NCBI GenBank assembly: GCA_028714035.1
Contig: JAQTNA010000005.1
Coordinates: 1 to 64,000 of the forward strand
Direction of reading: 5' to 3'
Source: Rhodocyclaceae bacterium
Lineage (GTDB): Bacteria; Pseudomonadota; Gammaproteobacteria; Burkholderiales; Rhodocyclaceae
DNA: 64,000 nucleotides
Position numbers and translations under genes: made by a program. Each line of letters starts with the position of its first letter. The first letter of the stretch is position 1. Below are positions 43,606-52,442 of the stretch, one piece after another. The notes under the pieces are model-generated. The model worked only from the letters and a program-made list of their open reading frames with translations, was not told the DNA's origin and searched no databases.

Positions 43606-45204
43606 TTATGCCATGGCCTCGTACAGCGGCAGGGTGAGGAACTCCGGGTATTCCGGGGTCAGGCTCATGGCGTCGAAGATGACCGCGGCCTGGTCGTAGG
43701 TGGCGGTGGCTTCGCCTTGCGCCGTGACCGTGGCCTTCACCTTGGCCAGTTCCTCGGCGATCATGGGTCGCACCATGTCTTCCGTCACCTTGCGGCCGTC
43801 ATCCAACACGCCCTTGGGGCTGACCACCCATTGCCAGACCTGGGAGCGGGAGATTTCCGCCGTGGCGGCATCTTCCATCAGGTTGTGGATGGGCACGCAG
43901 CCATTACCGGCGAGCCAGGAGCCCAGGTAGTGGATGCCGACGTTGATGTTGTTTCGCAGGCCGGCTTCGGTGATGGGCTGCTCGGGCTGGAAATCGAGCC
44001 AGTCGGAAGGGCCAAACTGGCCTGCCACCTGCTTCTCGAACTGGTTCGGCTTGTCGCCCAGCACCTTGACGAACTCTTCCATGGCGATGGGTACCAGGCC
44101 CGGATGGGCGACCCAGCCGCCGTCGTAGCCGTCGTTGGCGTCCCGGGTCTTGTCGTGGCGGATGCCGGCCAGGGCCTTCTCGTTGGCCACCGGGTCGTTC
44201 TTGATGGGGATCAGCGCGCTCATGCCGCCCATGGCGGGAGCGCCGCGCTTGTGGCAGGCCTGCACCAGGGCCAGGGCGTAGGAGCGCATGAAGGGCACTT
44301 CCATGGTGATGGCACCGCGCTGGGCCAGGCAGAAGTCCTTGTTCTTCTTGAACTTCTTGATGCAGGAGAAGATGTAGTCCCAGCGCCCGGCGTTCAGGCC
44401 GGCGGAGTGGTTCCTCAGTTCATAGAGGATTTCTTCCATCTCGAAGGTGGCGAGGATGGTCTCCACCAGCACCGTGGCCTTGATGGTGCCCTGGGGCAGT
44501 CCGATGTGGTCCTGGGCCATGACGAAGATGTCGTTCCACAGGCGCGCTTCCAGGTGGGATTCCATCTTCGGCAGGTAGAAGAAGGGGCCGGCGCCGCGGG
44601 CGATCTGCTCCTTCGCGTTGTGGAAGAACACCAGGGCGAAGTCGAAGATGCCGCCGGAAACGCGCTCACCGTCCACCAGCACGTGCTTCTCGTCCAGGTG
44701 CCAGCCGCGGGGACGGATCTGCAGGGTGGCGATCTTGTCGTTCAGCTTGTATTCCTTGCCGGCTTCGTTCACGAAGGACAGCTCGCGGCGGATGGCCTTG
44801 TAGATGTTCACCTGGCCCTGGATCTGGTTGTCCCAGTTGGGGCTGTTGGAATCCTCGAAGTCGCTCATGTAGGAGTCGGCGCCGGAGTTGAAGGCGTTGA
44901 TGATCATCTTCGCTTCCACCGGGCCGGTGATCTCCACGCGGCGGCAGTGCAGGGCCGGGGGCACCGGGGCGACCTTCCAGTCGCCTTCCCGGATGTGCTT
45001 CGTCTCCGGCAGGAAGTCGGGCATTTCGCCGGCATCAATCCGAGCCTGGCGCGTGACCCGAGCCTGGAGCAGTTCCTGGCGGCGGCGGTTGAAGGCGCGG
45101 TGCAGCTTGGCCACCAGGGCCAGGGCATCCTGGGTCAGAATCGTCTCGTACTGGGGCTGGATGGGGGCGGTGATCTGCACACCGGCGGGGAGGGAGAGGG
45201 CCAT
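43606..45204 (-). CDS. aceB: Malate synthase A
   Basis: Condenses glyoxylate with acetyl-CoA in the glyoxylate shunt; 532 residues, the length of the A form. Visible are SDFEDSNSPNWDNQIQGQ (about 115), RPRGWHLDEKH (about 160), the catalytic stretch TIKATVLVETILATFEMEE (about 250), RWDYIFSCIKKF and the late QWVVSPKGVLDDGRKVT. AAGGAAG upstream fixes ATG 45202-45204. Its leader carries a palindromic element. No isocitrate lyase gene is in the window. Confidence 0.96.
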   Translation of the reverse strand: MALSLPAGVQITAPIQPQYETILTQDALALVAKLHRAFNRRRQELLQARVTRQARIDAGEMPDFLPETKHIREGDWKVAPVPPALHCRRVEITGPVEAKMIINAFNSGADSYMSDFEDSNSPNWDNQIQGQVNIYKAIRRELSFVNEAGKEYKLNDKIATLQIRPRGWHLDEKHVLVDGERVSGGIFDFALVFFHNAKEQIARGAGPFFYLPKMESHLEARLWNDIFVMAQDHIGLPQGTIKATVLVETILATFEMEEILYELRNHSAGLNAGRWDYIFSCIKKFKKNKDFCLAQRGAITMEVPFMRSYALALVQACHKRGAPAMGGMSALIPIKNDPVANEKALAGIRHDKTRDANDGYDGGWVAHPGLVPIAMEEFVKVLGDKPNQFEKQVAGQFGPSDWLDFQPEQPITEAGLRNNINVGIHYLGSWLAGNGCVPIHNLMEDAATAEISRSQVWQWVVSPKGVLDDGRKVTEDMVRPMIAEELAKVKATVTAQGEATATYDQAAVIFDAMSLTPEYPEFLTLPLYEAMA

Positions 45205-45222
45205 GGGGCTTCCTTTCAAGTC

Positions 45223-45295
45223 AAAGTAGTAGTCGCGTGAGCGACTCAATATGCTCCCCTCGCCCCTTGAGGGGGAGGGGCGGGGAGGTGAGGGG
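45223..45295 (+). repeat. Two-hairpin palindromic element, copy 4
   Basis: Hairpin 1 is AGTCGC-GTGA-GCGACT (45231-45246), followed by hairpin 2 CCCCTC...GAGGGG. The element begins 19 bases upstream of the aceB start codon, between that gene and the TauE gene, and so lies in the aceB leader or promoter. Confidence 0.75.
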
Positions 45296-45344
45296 TTGCG
45301 CCAGGACAGTCTTGGGTTGGCGTAATTCGTTTCAACATGCGCGG

Positions 45345-46154
45345 TCAGAGATAGGTTTTCTTGAAATAGAGGACGGTGAGGACGGTGCCGATGGTAATGA
45401 CGAGCCGTCTCAGCCAGAGGGAAGGCAGGCGCTTGGCCAATGCCGCCCCGGCATAGCCGCCGAGCATGGCGGTGGCCAGCATCAGCAGGGTGTGGGGCCA
45501 GCTTATGGCGCCCGCGATAATGAAGGTCAGGGCGGCGACGGTGTAATTGACGCCGGAAGTGAGGTTTTTCAGGGCATTCAGTTCCTGCATGTCCTCATAG
45601 CCCTGGATCGAGAGGGCGGCGAGGGTCAGGATACCCATGCCGGCGCCGAAGAAACCGCCGTAGATGCCCACCAGGAACTGGAAGAGGGCGCCACCAGGGC
45701 TACCGGGTTCCCGCTTCTCCGCCTTCTGTCCCAAGTGGGCCTTGATGCCGGCTACCAGGGCCGACACCTGCCTGGAGAAGGCGAAGAGCACGGTGGCCAC
45801 CAGCAGCAGCCAGGGGATGAGCCGGGAAAAGGCGGCGTCGGAAGTGGCCAATAGCATCAGGCCGCCACAGAGGCCGCCCAGGAGCGCCACGATGGCGAGC
45901 ACCAGCGCCCAGCGCCCGTGGCGCAAGGCTTCCTTCCGGTAGGTCCAGGCGCTGACCAGGCTCGCCGGCCACAGGGCAACCGTATTGGTGGCGTTGGCCA
46001 TGACCGGGGGCACGCCGGCCGCGAGCAGGGCGGGGAAGGAGAAGAAGGTGCCGCCGCCGGCCATGGCGTTCATGCCGCCGGCCAGGAACGCGCCCGCGCC
46101 CACGAGGAGGGCGTCGAGGGGTGTCATGCCTGCGGCGATGAGAGGTAGATTCAT
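45345..46154 (-). CDS. TauE/SafE-family membrane exporter
   Basis: A 269-residue protein with about eight membrane helices. The N-terminal repeat AGAFLAGGMNAMAGGGTFFS and the second repeat FLVGIYGGFFGAGMGILTLA are the two halves typical of the family, which exports sulphite, sulphoacetate or related anions. It is divergent from a LysR regulator that probably controls it. Confidence 0.88.
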   Translation of the reverse strand: MNLPLIAAGMTPLDALLVGAGAFLAGGMNAMAGGGTFFSFPALLAAGVPPVMANATNTVALWPASLVSAWTYRKEALRHGRWALVLAIVALLGGLCGGLMLLATSDAAFSRLIPWLLLVATVLFAFSRQVSALVAGIKAHLGQKAEKREPGSPGGALFQFLVGIYGGFFGAGMGILTLAALSIQGYEDMQELNALKNLTSGVNYTVAALTFIIAGAISWPHTLLMLATAMLGGYAGAALAKRLPSLWLRRLVITIGTVLTVLYFKKTYL

Positions 46155-46263
46155 GGGCGGGTCCGGTTACTCTTATAGAAGAGTTGCTGCATTGCAGTGT
46201 AGCCCATTACCAATGGAAGAAAAGCCCGCTATCATGCAGGTCATCTTGTACCTGGAGTAAAAG

Positions 46264-47166
46264 ATGGACACTCTAAAGGAACTTCAAGCCTTCGTTGATG
46301 TGGCGACCCGGGGTAGCCTCTCGGCGGCGGCGCGGGCCGAAGGCCTGAGTCCGGCCATGATGGGCCGGCGTCTGGATGCGCTGGAGGCCCGTCTCGGGGT
46401 GAAACTCATCACGCGCACCACGCGCAAACTTTCGCTGACCTTCGAGGGCCAATCCTTTCTTGAGGATTGCCAGCGCATCCTGAACGACCTGGCCAACGCG
46501 GAGGCTGCCGTTTCTCTGGGTGGTGCCCGTCCGCGGGGGCACCTGCGTGTCTCGGCGCCGGCCGGCTTCGGGCGGCGCCACGTGGCGCCTCTGGTCGGGC
46601 AGTTCATGGGCGCCAATCCCGAGGTGACGGTGGGCCTGGACCTCTCGGATCGTCTCGTGGACCTGATCAACGAGAACATTGATTGCGCCATACGCATCGG
46701 CGAACTGACGGATTCCAGCCTGGTGAGCGTGCGCCTGGGCGAGATGCGGCGCATGGCGGTGGCGAGCCCGGCCTATCTGGTGGCCCATGGCGTACCACGC
46801 ACGCCATCCGATCTGGCGCGGCACAACTGCCTGACCCTGGGGCAGCAGCGGGGCTGGCTATTCCGCGATCCGGACAGCGGCGAGACGGCCACCTGGAAGG
46901 TAGGCGGCAGTTTCTCCTGCAACGACGGTGCGGTGCTGCATGAATGGGCGATCAATGGCCGCGGCCTGGCCTGGCGTTCCCTGTGGGAGGTGGGGCGGGA
47001 TTTGCAGGAGGGGCGGCTGACTTCGGTGCTGGATGCCTGGCAGGCCCAGCCCATGGGCATCTACGCGGTGTTTCCCGAGCGCCGGCATCTGCCGCTGCGG
47101 GTACGCCTGTTCATAGACCTCCTGAAGGAAACCTACGGCCGGGAGAGCTACTGGGAGATCAACTAG
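46264..47166 (+). CDS. LysR-family transcriptional regulator
   Basis: 300 residues. The N-terminal winged helix-turn-helix is ELQAFVDVATRGSLSAAARA and GRRLDALEARLGVKLITRTT; the effector domain starts near residue 90 (GHLRVSAPAGFGRRHVAPLV). It reads away from the TauE gene across 109 bases containing the small dyad CTGC-ATT-GCAG (46187-46197), the usual arrangement for LysR control of a divergent target. Confidence 0.92.
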   Translation: MDTLKELQAFVDVATRGSLSAAARAEGLSPAMMGRRLDALEARLGVKLITRTTRKLSLTFEGQSFLEDCQRILNDLANAEAAVSLGGARPRGHLRVSAPAGFGRRHVAPLVGQFMGANPEVTVGLDLSDRLVDLINENIDCAIRIGELTDSSLVSVRLGEMRRMAVASPAYLVAHGVPRTPSDLARHNCLTLGQQRGWLFRDPDSGETATWKVGGSFSCNDGAVLHEWAINGRGLAWRSLWEVGRDLQEGRLTSVLDAWQAQPMGIYAVFPERRHLPLRVRLFIDLLKETYGRESYWEIN

Positions 47167-47184
47167 CTTTCGCTGGCCCGTAAA

Positions 47185-47214
47185 GGAAAAACCGCGCCGG
47201 GGCGCGGTTTTTCC
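47185..47214. terminator. Strong terminator after the LysR gene
   Basis: A perfect 14-bp stem GGAAAAACCGCGCC/GGCGCGGTTTTTCC with a 2-base loop sits 19 bases after the stop; the T-rich arm serves as the release tract, and the symmetrical A-rich arm allows use in the other direction. Confidence 0.85.
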
Positions 47215-47323
47215 TGGGGTTGGGAGTGCTTTTTTTGTTTTGTGAGGGGCGAGAGCGGAGAGCCGGTAATCGGGAGAGGCTGATTGGGGGGGAGACTCCC
47301 GACCCCGTACTCTCCACTTCGCT

Positions 47324-47653
47324 TTAGACGCAGCCGGTGGGCTTGGGCATGCCGGCGTAGCGGGCACCCTGCTTGGCGGGGCTGTAGGGGAAGAGGGTGA
47401 ACAGATATTTCTTGTCGCCGATTTCGTCGCCGAACGCTTCCTTCAGGGTCTTCTGCAGGACGCGCAGGTTGGGGGCAACGCCGTACTCATGGAAATAGTT
47501 GCGGATGAAGTTGAGGATTCTCCAGTGCTCCTCGGTCAGGGTCGTCTGGTCGGCCTCGGCCAGGTGGAGAGCAACGTCCTCGCTCCATTCGTCCAGATTG
47601 GCCAGATAGCCTTCCGGGTCGGTGGCGATGTCTTTTCCGTTGATGGTGATCAT
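47324..47653 (-). CDS. tusE: TusE/DsrC-family sulphur-relay protein
   Basis: A 109-residue protein with LDEWSEDVALHLAEADQ, HWRILNFIRNYFHEYGVAPN and the C-terminal arm KPTGCV. The penultimate Cys is present, but the second arm cysteine of dissimilatory DsrC, eleven residues earlier, is replaced by Ala (in GARYAGM). That places it with TusE-type carriers, which pass persulphide sulphur for tRNA 2-thiouridine synthesis, rather than with the sulphite-reductase partner. Confidence 0.88.
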   Translation of the reverse strand: MITINGKDIATDPEGYLANLDEWSEDVALHLAEADQTTLTEEHWRILNFIRNYFHEYGVAPNLRVLQKTLKEAFGDEIGDKKYLFTLFPYSPAKQGARYAGMPKPTGCV

Positions 47654-47947
47654 GGTGTTCTCCTGGACTCAGTTTGGGGTGGGGTAGATGTCCGACGTAT
47701 TTTGTCGGGTATTGAGCTATTTGTCCACCAATTTACTCGGGTTTTGCCATGGTCTTTTGCTATGGCGGTGATAGCGGAAGGCTATGACTACCGAGGCCGT
47801 CCGTAGGTCGGGCTTTAGCCCGACAGGGCTACACGGAGTGTTGTCGGGTTGAAACCCGACCTACAGAAACTGGAGAGGGCTTGACGGAAGAATGTCGGGT
47901 TGAAACCCGACCTACAGAGTCTGGCGAGGCGCCGAAGGTGCGCCCGG
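47654..47947. repeat. Gap with three GTAGGTCGGG-type palindromes
   Basis: No gene. Three palindromes follow each other: GTAGGTCGGGCTTTAGCCCGACA (47803-47825; given by its ends GTAGGTCGGG and CCCGACA), then two nearly identical units TGTCGGGTTGAAACCCGACC plus TACAGA at about 47841-47866 and 47893-47917. Spacers differ in sequence and number is low, so this is not a CRISPR array. Confidence 0.7.
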
Positions 47948-47978
47948 AAAAAACGGGGCCGGAGGAAATCCGGCCCCG
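47948..47978 (-). terminator. Rho-independent terminator of the Ala/Lys-rich RHH gene
   Basis: Minus strand: a 10-bp stem CGGGGCCGGA/TCCGGCCCCG (47954-47963 with 47969-47978) followed by six T residues, 14 bases past the stop of the gene at 47992. Confidence 0.85.
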
Positions 47979-47991
47979 GGGCAAGTAAGCC

Positions 47992-48528
47992 TCAGGGCTT
48001 GGCGGGCCGGCCGGTCTTGAGCTTTTCCAGGGCTTCGATTCTCTGCGCCAAATCGGACGAGGGCAGGGTGGCCAGGACCTGGAGGCCGAGGCGCAGGAGT
48101 TCGCTCTTCTTGGCGGCAACGCCGGCTTCCAGGCAGCGTTGCTTGAGCAAGGCCAGGTGGCCGTAATCGCTTTCCGGCATGGTGAAGCTGTCACGCACCA
48201 ACTTCACCTTGGCCGGCTTTTCCGGCTTGGGCGCCTTTTCCGCCTTGGCTGGCTTCACGGTCTTCGCCGGTTTGCTTGCCTTGGCAGGGGCTTCAGCGAC
48301 AATGGGGGCCACGTGGCGGATGGGCTTCTTCGCGGTGGCCGCCTTGGCAGCCTTGGGCGCCTTCTCGGTCTTGGACTCGGTCGTGGCAACGGGCGCAGCG
48401 GCTTCCTGCGCCGGGGCTTCCGCCACGGCGGACGGCGTGTCTGTCGCGGGCGCCGTTGTGTCCACGGCTTTGACGGCGGCCCGCTTGCGGGAGGCGGCCT
48501 TTGCCGCCGGGGTCTTGGTTTCGCTCAT
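47992..48528 (-). CDS. Ala/Lys-rich protein with C-terminal ribbon-helix-helix-like domain
   Basis: 178 residues. Residues 1-110 are low complexity, dominated by Ala, Lys, Pro and Thr (for example KASKPAKTVKPAKAEKAPK), like bacterial histone-type tails. Residues about 112-165 show the order expected for a ribbon-helix-helix fold: a short strand KLVRDSFTMPE, helix YGHLALLKQRCLEAG and helix KKSELLRLGLQVLATL. I do not know a named family. Its promoter overlaps repeats that look like binding sites for such a protein. GAGGAGA supports ATG 48526-48528. Confidence 0.7.
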   Translation of the reverse strand: MSETKTPAAKAASRKRAAVKAVDTTAPATDTPSAVAEAPAQEAAAPVATTESKTEKAPKAAKAATAKKPIRHVAPIVAEAPAKASKPAKTVKPAKAEKAPKPEKPAKVKLVRDSFTMPESDYGHLALLKQRCLEAGVAAKKSELLRLGLQVLATLPSSDLAQRIEALEKLKTGRPAKP

Positions 48529-48581
48529 CGTGTTCTCCTCGGGTTGAAAAATGGACGGCGGTATCCCGGCCAAAGGCCTGG

Positions 48582-48621
48582 AACCGTATAAACAGTATAA
48601 ACCGTTTATACGGTTGTGCAA
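48582..48621 (-). promoter_or_regulatory. Promoter covered by three GTATAAAC boxes
   Basis: Minus strand -35 TTGCAC (48616-48621) and -10 TATACT (48594-48599) are 16 bases apart, reading into the Ala/Lys-rich gene. The same region holds GTATAAAC at 48586-48593 and 48595-48602 and its inverse GTTTATAC at 48604-48611, inside a perfect 12-bp inverted repeat AACCGTATAAAC/GTTTATACGGTT (48582-48615). This looks like an autoregulatory operator. Confidence 0.65.
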
Positions 48622-48768
48622 GATATGCTTGCGCGCCCGTCCGCGTTGTGGGCGCTTCATCCAGATTGCCCGCTTTCTCTTCCCCGTGAGAAAATGGCAC
48701 GTTTCGCGAGGGTGCCCCTGGGGTCCGCCTCGCCGGGTTTCCCATCCTTGCCATTTTTCCAAGACACC

Positions 48769-50274
48769 ATGTCCGACCAGACCTCTACTTCCGCCGCTCC
48801 CCAGGACGAAAATCAGCTCATCGCCGAGCGCCGTGCCAAGCTTGCCGAATGGCGAGAGGGCGGCGGTGCCTATCCCAACGATTTCTCCCGCGAGAACACC
48901 GCCGGCAAACTGGACGAGGGGTACGGCGCCAAGACGCAGGAGGAGCTGGAGGCGGTGGCGGTGGAAGTCAGGATCGCCGGCCGCATGATGCTGAAGCGCG
49001 TCATGGGCAAGGCCAGCTTCGCCACCTTGCAGGACCTGTCCGGCCGCATCCAGATCCTGGTGCAGCGGGACAAGGTGGGCGAGGAGGTTTATGCCGCCTT
49101 CAAGCGCTGGGATATCGGTGACATCCTGGGCGTGGTGGGCACCCTGATGAAGACCAAGACCGGGGAACTGACGGTGCAGGCCATGGAGGTGCGGCTCCTG
49201 ACCAAGTCCCTGCGGCCCCTGCCGGAGAAATTCCACGGCCTGACCGACCAGGGGCAGAAGTATCGCCAGCGCTACCTGGATCTGATCATGAGCGAGGAAA
49301 GCCGCTTCACCTTCGTGGCCAGGAGCCGCATGGTGCAGTCCATCCGCAATTACATGACCGGCCACGGCTTCCTGGAAGTGGAAACGCCCATGATGCACCC
49401 CATCCCGGGCGGCGCGGCGGCCAAGCCCTTCACGACCCACCACAATGCCCTGGACATGGAGCTCTTCCTGCGCATCGCGCCCGAGCTTTATCTCAAGCGC
49501 CTGGTGGTGGGCGGTTTCGAGAAGGTGTTCGAGGTGAATCGGAATTTCCGCAACGAGGGCCTCAGCCCGCGCCACAACCCGGAATTCACCATGATGGAGT
49601 TCTACGAGGCCTATGCCGACTACCGCTCCCTGATGGATTTCACCGAGGGCCTGCTGCGTCAGGCCGCCCGGGAGGCGCTGGGTACCGAGACCTTCGTTTA
49701 TCAGGGGCGGGAACTGGACCTGTCCAAGCCTTTCCATCGCCTGACCATCGTCGAGGCCATCCACAAGTACCGCCCCGGTTTCAGCATGGAGGAACTGGTT
49801 GACGCCGACTGGATCAGGGCCAAGCTTAAGGAACTGCATGCCGAGGTGAAGCCGGGCGGACTGGGCAGCCTGCAACTGCAATTGTTCGAGGAAACGGCCG
49901 AGGCGGAACTGTGGGAACCTACCTACATCATTGACTATCCCGTGGAAGTCTCCCCCCTGGCGCGCAAGAGCGACAAGAACCCGGAGATCACCGAGCGCTT
50001 CGAGTTGTTCATCGTCGGCCGGGAGATCGCCAACGGCTTCTCCGAGCTGAACGATCCGGAAGACCAGGCCGCCCGTTTCCTGGAACAGGCCAAGGCCAAG
50101 GAAGCCGGCGACGAGGAGGCCATGTATTACGACGCGGACTACATTCGCGCCCTGGAATACGGCCTGCCGCCCACGGGGGGGTGCGGCATCGGCATTGACC
50201 GGCTGGTGATGCTCCTCACGGATTGCGCCAACATCCGGGATGTCATCCTCTTTCCGCAGATGCGGCCGGAGTGA
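48769..50274 (+). CDS. lysS: Lysyl-tRNA synthetase, class II
   Basis: Charges tRNA-Lys; 501 residues. An OB-fold anticodon-binding domain (about 60-165, with [20 protein letters not shown]) precedes the class II core: motif 1 around [17 protein letters not shown], motif 2 [20 protein letters not shown] (about 250) and motif 3 [14 protein letters not shown] (about 470). ATG 48769 is the usual start and removes a non-conserved 51-residue upstream extension. Confidence 0.97.
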   Translation: MSDQTSTSAAPQDENQLIAERRAKLAEWREGGGAYPNDFSRENTAGKLDEGYGAKTQEELEAVAVEVRIAGRMMLKRVMGKASFATLQDLSGRIQILVQRDKVGEEVYAAFKRWDIGDILGVVGTLMKTKTGELTVQAMEVRLLTKSLRPLPEKFHGLTDQGQKYRQRYLDLIMSEESRFTFVARSRMVQSIRNYMTGHGFLEVETPMMHPIPGGAAAKPFTTHHNALDMELFLRIAPELYLKRLVVGGFEKVFEVNRNFRNEGLSPRHNPEFTMMEFYEAYADYRSLMDFTEGLLRQAAREALGTETFVYQGRELDLSKPFHRLTIVEAIHKYRPGFSMEELVDADWIRAKLKELHAEVKPGGLGSLQLQLFEETAEAELWEPTYIIDYPVEVSPLARKSDKNPEITERFELFIVGREIANGFSELNDPEDQAARFLEQAKAKEAGDEEAMYYDADYIRALEYGLPPTGGCGIGIDRLVMLLTDCANIRDVILFPQMRPE

Positions 50275-50382
50275 AGCTACTGCGCTTGCCCTGGCGGTGT
50301 TGCGGCATCGCTTGCATGGCGCTGCTATGCGGCGCGACACCGCGCCTTGCCAGGGCTGCGCTCGTGACGCTTCACTGATTCC

Positions 50383-52311
50383 ATGCCTGCGATCGTTCCT
50401 GCCCAACTCGCCTTCACCCCCGACGGCACGCCTTGGTCGGAGGTCTTCGGCGACGTGTATCACTCGGCCGATGGGGGGCTGGGGCAGGCGCGCCAGGTGT
50501 TCCTGGCGGGCAACGGCCTGCCCGGACGCTGGGCGTCCAGGGAACATTTCACGATTCTGGAGACCGGCTTCGGGCTGGGTCTGAATTTCCTGGCCACCTG
50601 GGCGGCCTGGCGGAACGATCCGCAACGCTGTCGGCGGCTCCACTTCGTTTCCGTCGAGAAGCATCCTTTTTCCGCCGCCGATCTGACCGCGCTCCATGCT
50701 CGCTGGCCGGAGTTCGCGGAGCTATCCGCCGAACTGCGCCGGCTCTGGCCCTGCCTGGTACCGGGATTCCATCGCCTGAACCTGGACGGCGGGCGGGTCG
50801 TGCTGACGCTGATCCTGGGCGAGGCCCTGGATGGCCTGCGGCAGTTGCGTGCCCGGGCGGATGCCTTCTACCTGGATGGGTTCTCCCCCGCGACGAATCC
50901 GGATTTGTGGTCGCCCCCCCTGTTCAAGACCATTTCCCGCCTCGCGGCGTCGGGCGCCACGGCGGCCACCTACACCGTGGCCGCCGTCGTGCGCGACGGG
51001 CTGGCCGGAGCCGGGTTCCAGTGCGAAAAGCGGCCTGGTTTCGGGGGCAAGCGAAGCTGTCTGGCGGCACGCTTCGAACCCCGCTTCCCGGACCATGATC
51101 CTGTCCGCCCGGTGGGCGAACGCCATGCCCTGGTGATCGGTGCCGGCATCGCCGGCACGTCCGTGTGCGAACGCCTGGCGGATCGGGGGTGGGAACTGGA
51201 TCTGATCGAGCGCCGGGATGAGCCGGGCCGGGAGGCCTCGGGCAATCACGCGGGGCTACTCCTGCCCCTGATCTCCCGGGACGACAGCCGCGCCTCGCGT
51301 ATCTCCCGCGCGTGCTTCCTTCACGCCCTGCGCGCCCTGCAAACCCTGGACGGCGCGCGCTGGGGGCAGAGCGGCGTGCTGCAACTGGCCAAGGACCCGC
51401 GGCACGAGGCGCTTCAGAGAGCCACCATCGAGGCCCTGCGTTTCCCGCCGGAATTTGCCGCCTACCTCGAATCCGGGGAAGCTGGCGCGCTAATTGGCCG
51501 TGCCCTGGAGCAGGGCGGCTGGCATTTCCCGATGGGCGCCTGGGCCCACCCGCCCGGCATCTGCCGCGCCCTGATGGAGCGTCACGGGGACAGGGTGCGC
51601 CGCCATTTCGCCACGACGGCCATTTCCCTGGAATGGAAACACAATCTCTGGCGCGTGCTGGACCAGGAAGACCATACCCTCGCCGCCGCCCCGGTGCTGA
51701 TCCTGGCCAACGGCGCCGATGCCCCCGCTTTCGTCCAGGCGGCCCATCTGCCCCTGCGCAAGGTGCGCGGTCAGGTCAGCCACCTGCCGGCCGGCCTTTT
51801 CTCCGCGCCTACGGTCGCCATGTGCCGGGAGGGCTACGTCACGCCGGACGTGGATGGCATGGCCGCCCTGGGCGCCAGTTACGATCTCGATGACGACGAC
51901 CCGGAACCGCGAGTCTCCGGCCACGAGGCCAATCTGGCGCGGCTGGAGCGCCTCTTGCCCGGCGCGGCGGCCCGGATGGACCCGGAGACCATGGAAGGCA
52001 AGGTGGGTTTTCGCCCCGCCACCCTGGACCGATTGCCCCTGGTGGGGGCCTTGCCCTCGGGCTTGCGGCAGGAGGGCGCACGAGAAACGCAACTCAGGCA
52101 TCTTGCCCGCCACCCCGGCCTGTACGGCGCCCTCGGCTATGGATCCCGCGGCCTGGTTTGGGCGCCACTCATGGCGGAACTCCTGGCCAGCCAGTTGGAA
52201 GGGGAACCCTTGCCGCTGGAATCGGACCTTATGGAATCGCTGGACCCCGGACGTTTCCTGCTTCGAGCCAGCCGGCAGGGGCGGGGATTCTCCTGGGTGA
52301 GCGAGGATTGA
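50383..52311 (+). CDS. mnmC: MnmC, bifunctional tRNA 5-methylaminomethyl-2-thiouridine biosynthesis enzyme
   Basis: 642 residues, a two-domain fusion. The N-terminal methyltransferase (1-240) has ILETGFGLGLNFLATW and the catalytic LDGFSPATNPDLWSPPLF. The C-terminal FAD oxidoreductase (from about 245) starts ALVIGAGIAGTSVCERLADR and ends with GALGYGSRGLVWAPLMAELL. It removes carboxymethyl from, then methylates, wobble uridine 34. The TusE homologue nearby acts on the same nucleotide, a functional link but not an operon. Confidence 0.95.
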   Translation: MPAIVPAQLAFTPDGTPWSEVFGDVYHSADGGLGQARQVFLAGNGLPGRWASREHFTILETGFGLGLNFLATWAAWRNDPQRCRRLHFVSVEKHPFSAADLTALHARWPEFAELSAELRRLWPCLVPGFHRLNLDGGRVVLTLILGEALDGLRQLRARADAFYLDGFSPATNPDLWSPPLFKTISRLAASGATAATYTVAAVVRDGLAGAGFQCEKRPGFGGKRSCLAARFEPRFPDHDPVRPVGERHALVIGAGIAGTSVCERLADRGWELDLIERRDEPGREASGNHAGLLLPLISRDDSRASRISRACFLHALRALQTLDGARWGQSGVLQLAKDPRHEALQRATIEALRFPPEFAAYLESGEAGALIGRALEQGGWHFPMGAWAHPPGICRALMERHGDRVRRHFATTAISLEWKHNLWRVLDQEDHTLAAAPVLILANGADAPAFVQAAHLPLRKVRGQVSHLPAGLFSAPTVAMCREGYVTPDVDGMAALGASYDLDDDDPEPRVSGHEANLARLERLLPGAAARMDPETMEGKVGFRPATLDRLPLVGALPSGLRQEGARETQLRHLARHPGLYGALGYGSRGLVWAPLMAELLASQLEGEPLPLESDLMESLDPGRFLLRASRQGRGFSWVSED

Positions 52312-52442
52312 TCCACGCCGCCCCGCAGGGATGCCGAGGGTAGCGCCTCGTAGCCCACGGTAATTCTTTGTAATATGCGTCATCGTCGGCCGGTGCTCAT
52401 GCGTATATTGGCCACGTCCCCGCAAACAGCAGGAGAAGCAAA

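Noticed and set aside
47324..47653. Dissimilatory sulphite-reductase partner DsrC
   Set aside because: The second C-terminal arm cysteine is Ala and no dsr genes are near, so TusE-type is more likely.
47803..47917. Possible CRISPR array
   Set aside because: Only three units, palindromic with unequal spacing and one in a different form, and no cas genes; this is a dispersed repeat.
50275..50382. Imperfect dyad between lysS and mnmC
   Set aside because: The arms match only in patches and there is no T-run, so neither a terminator nor a repeat could be supported.
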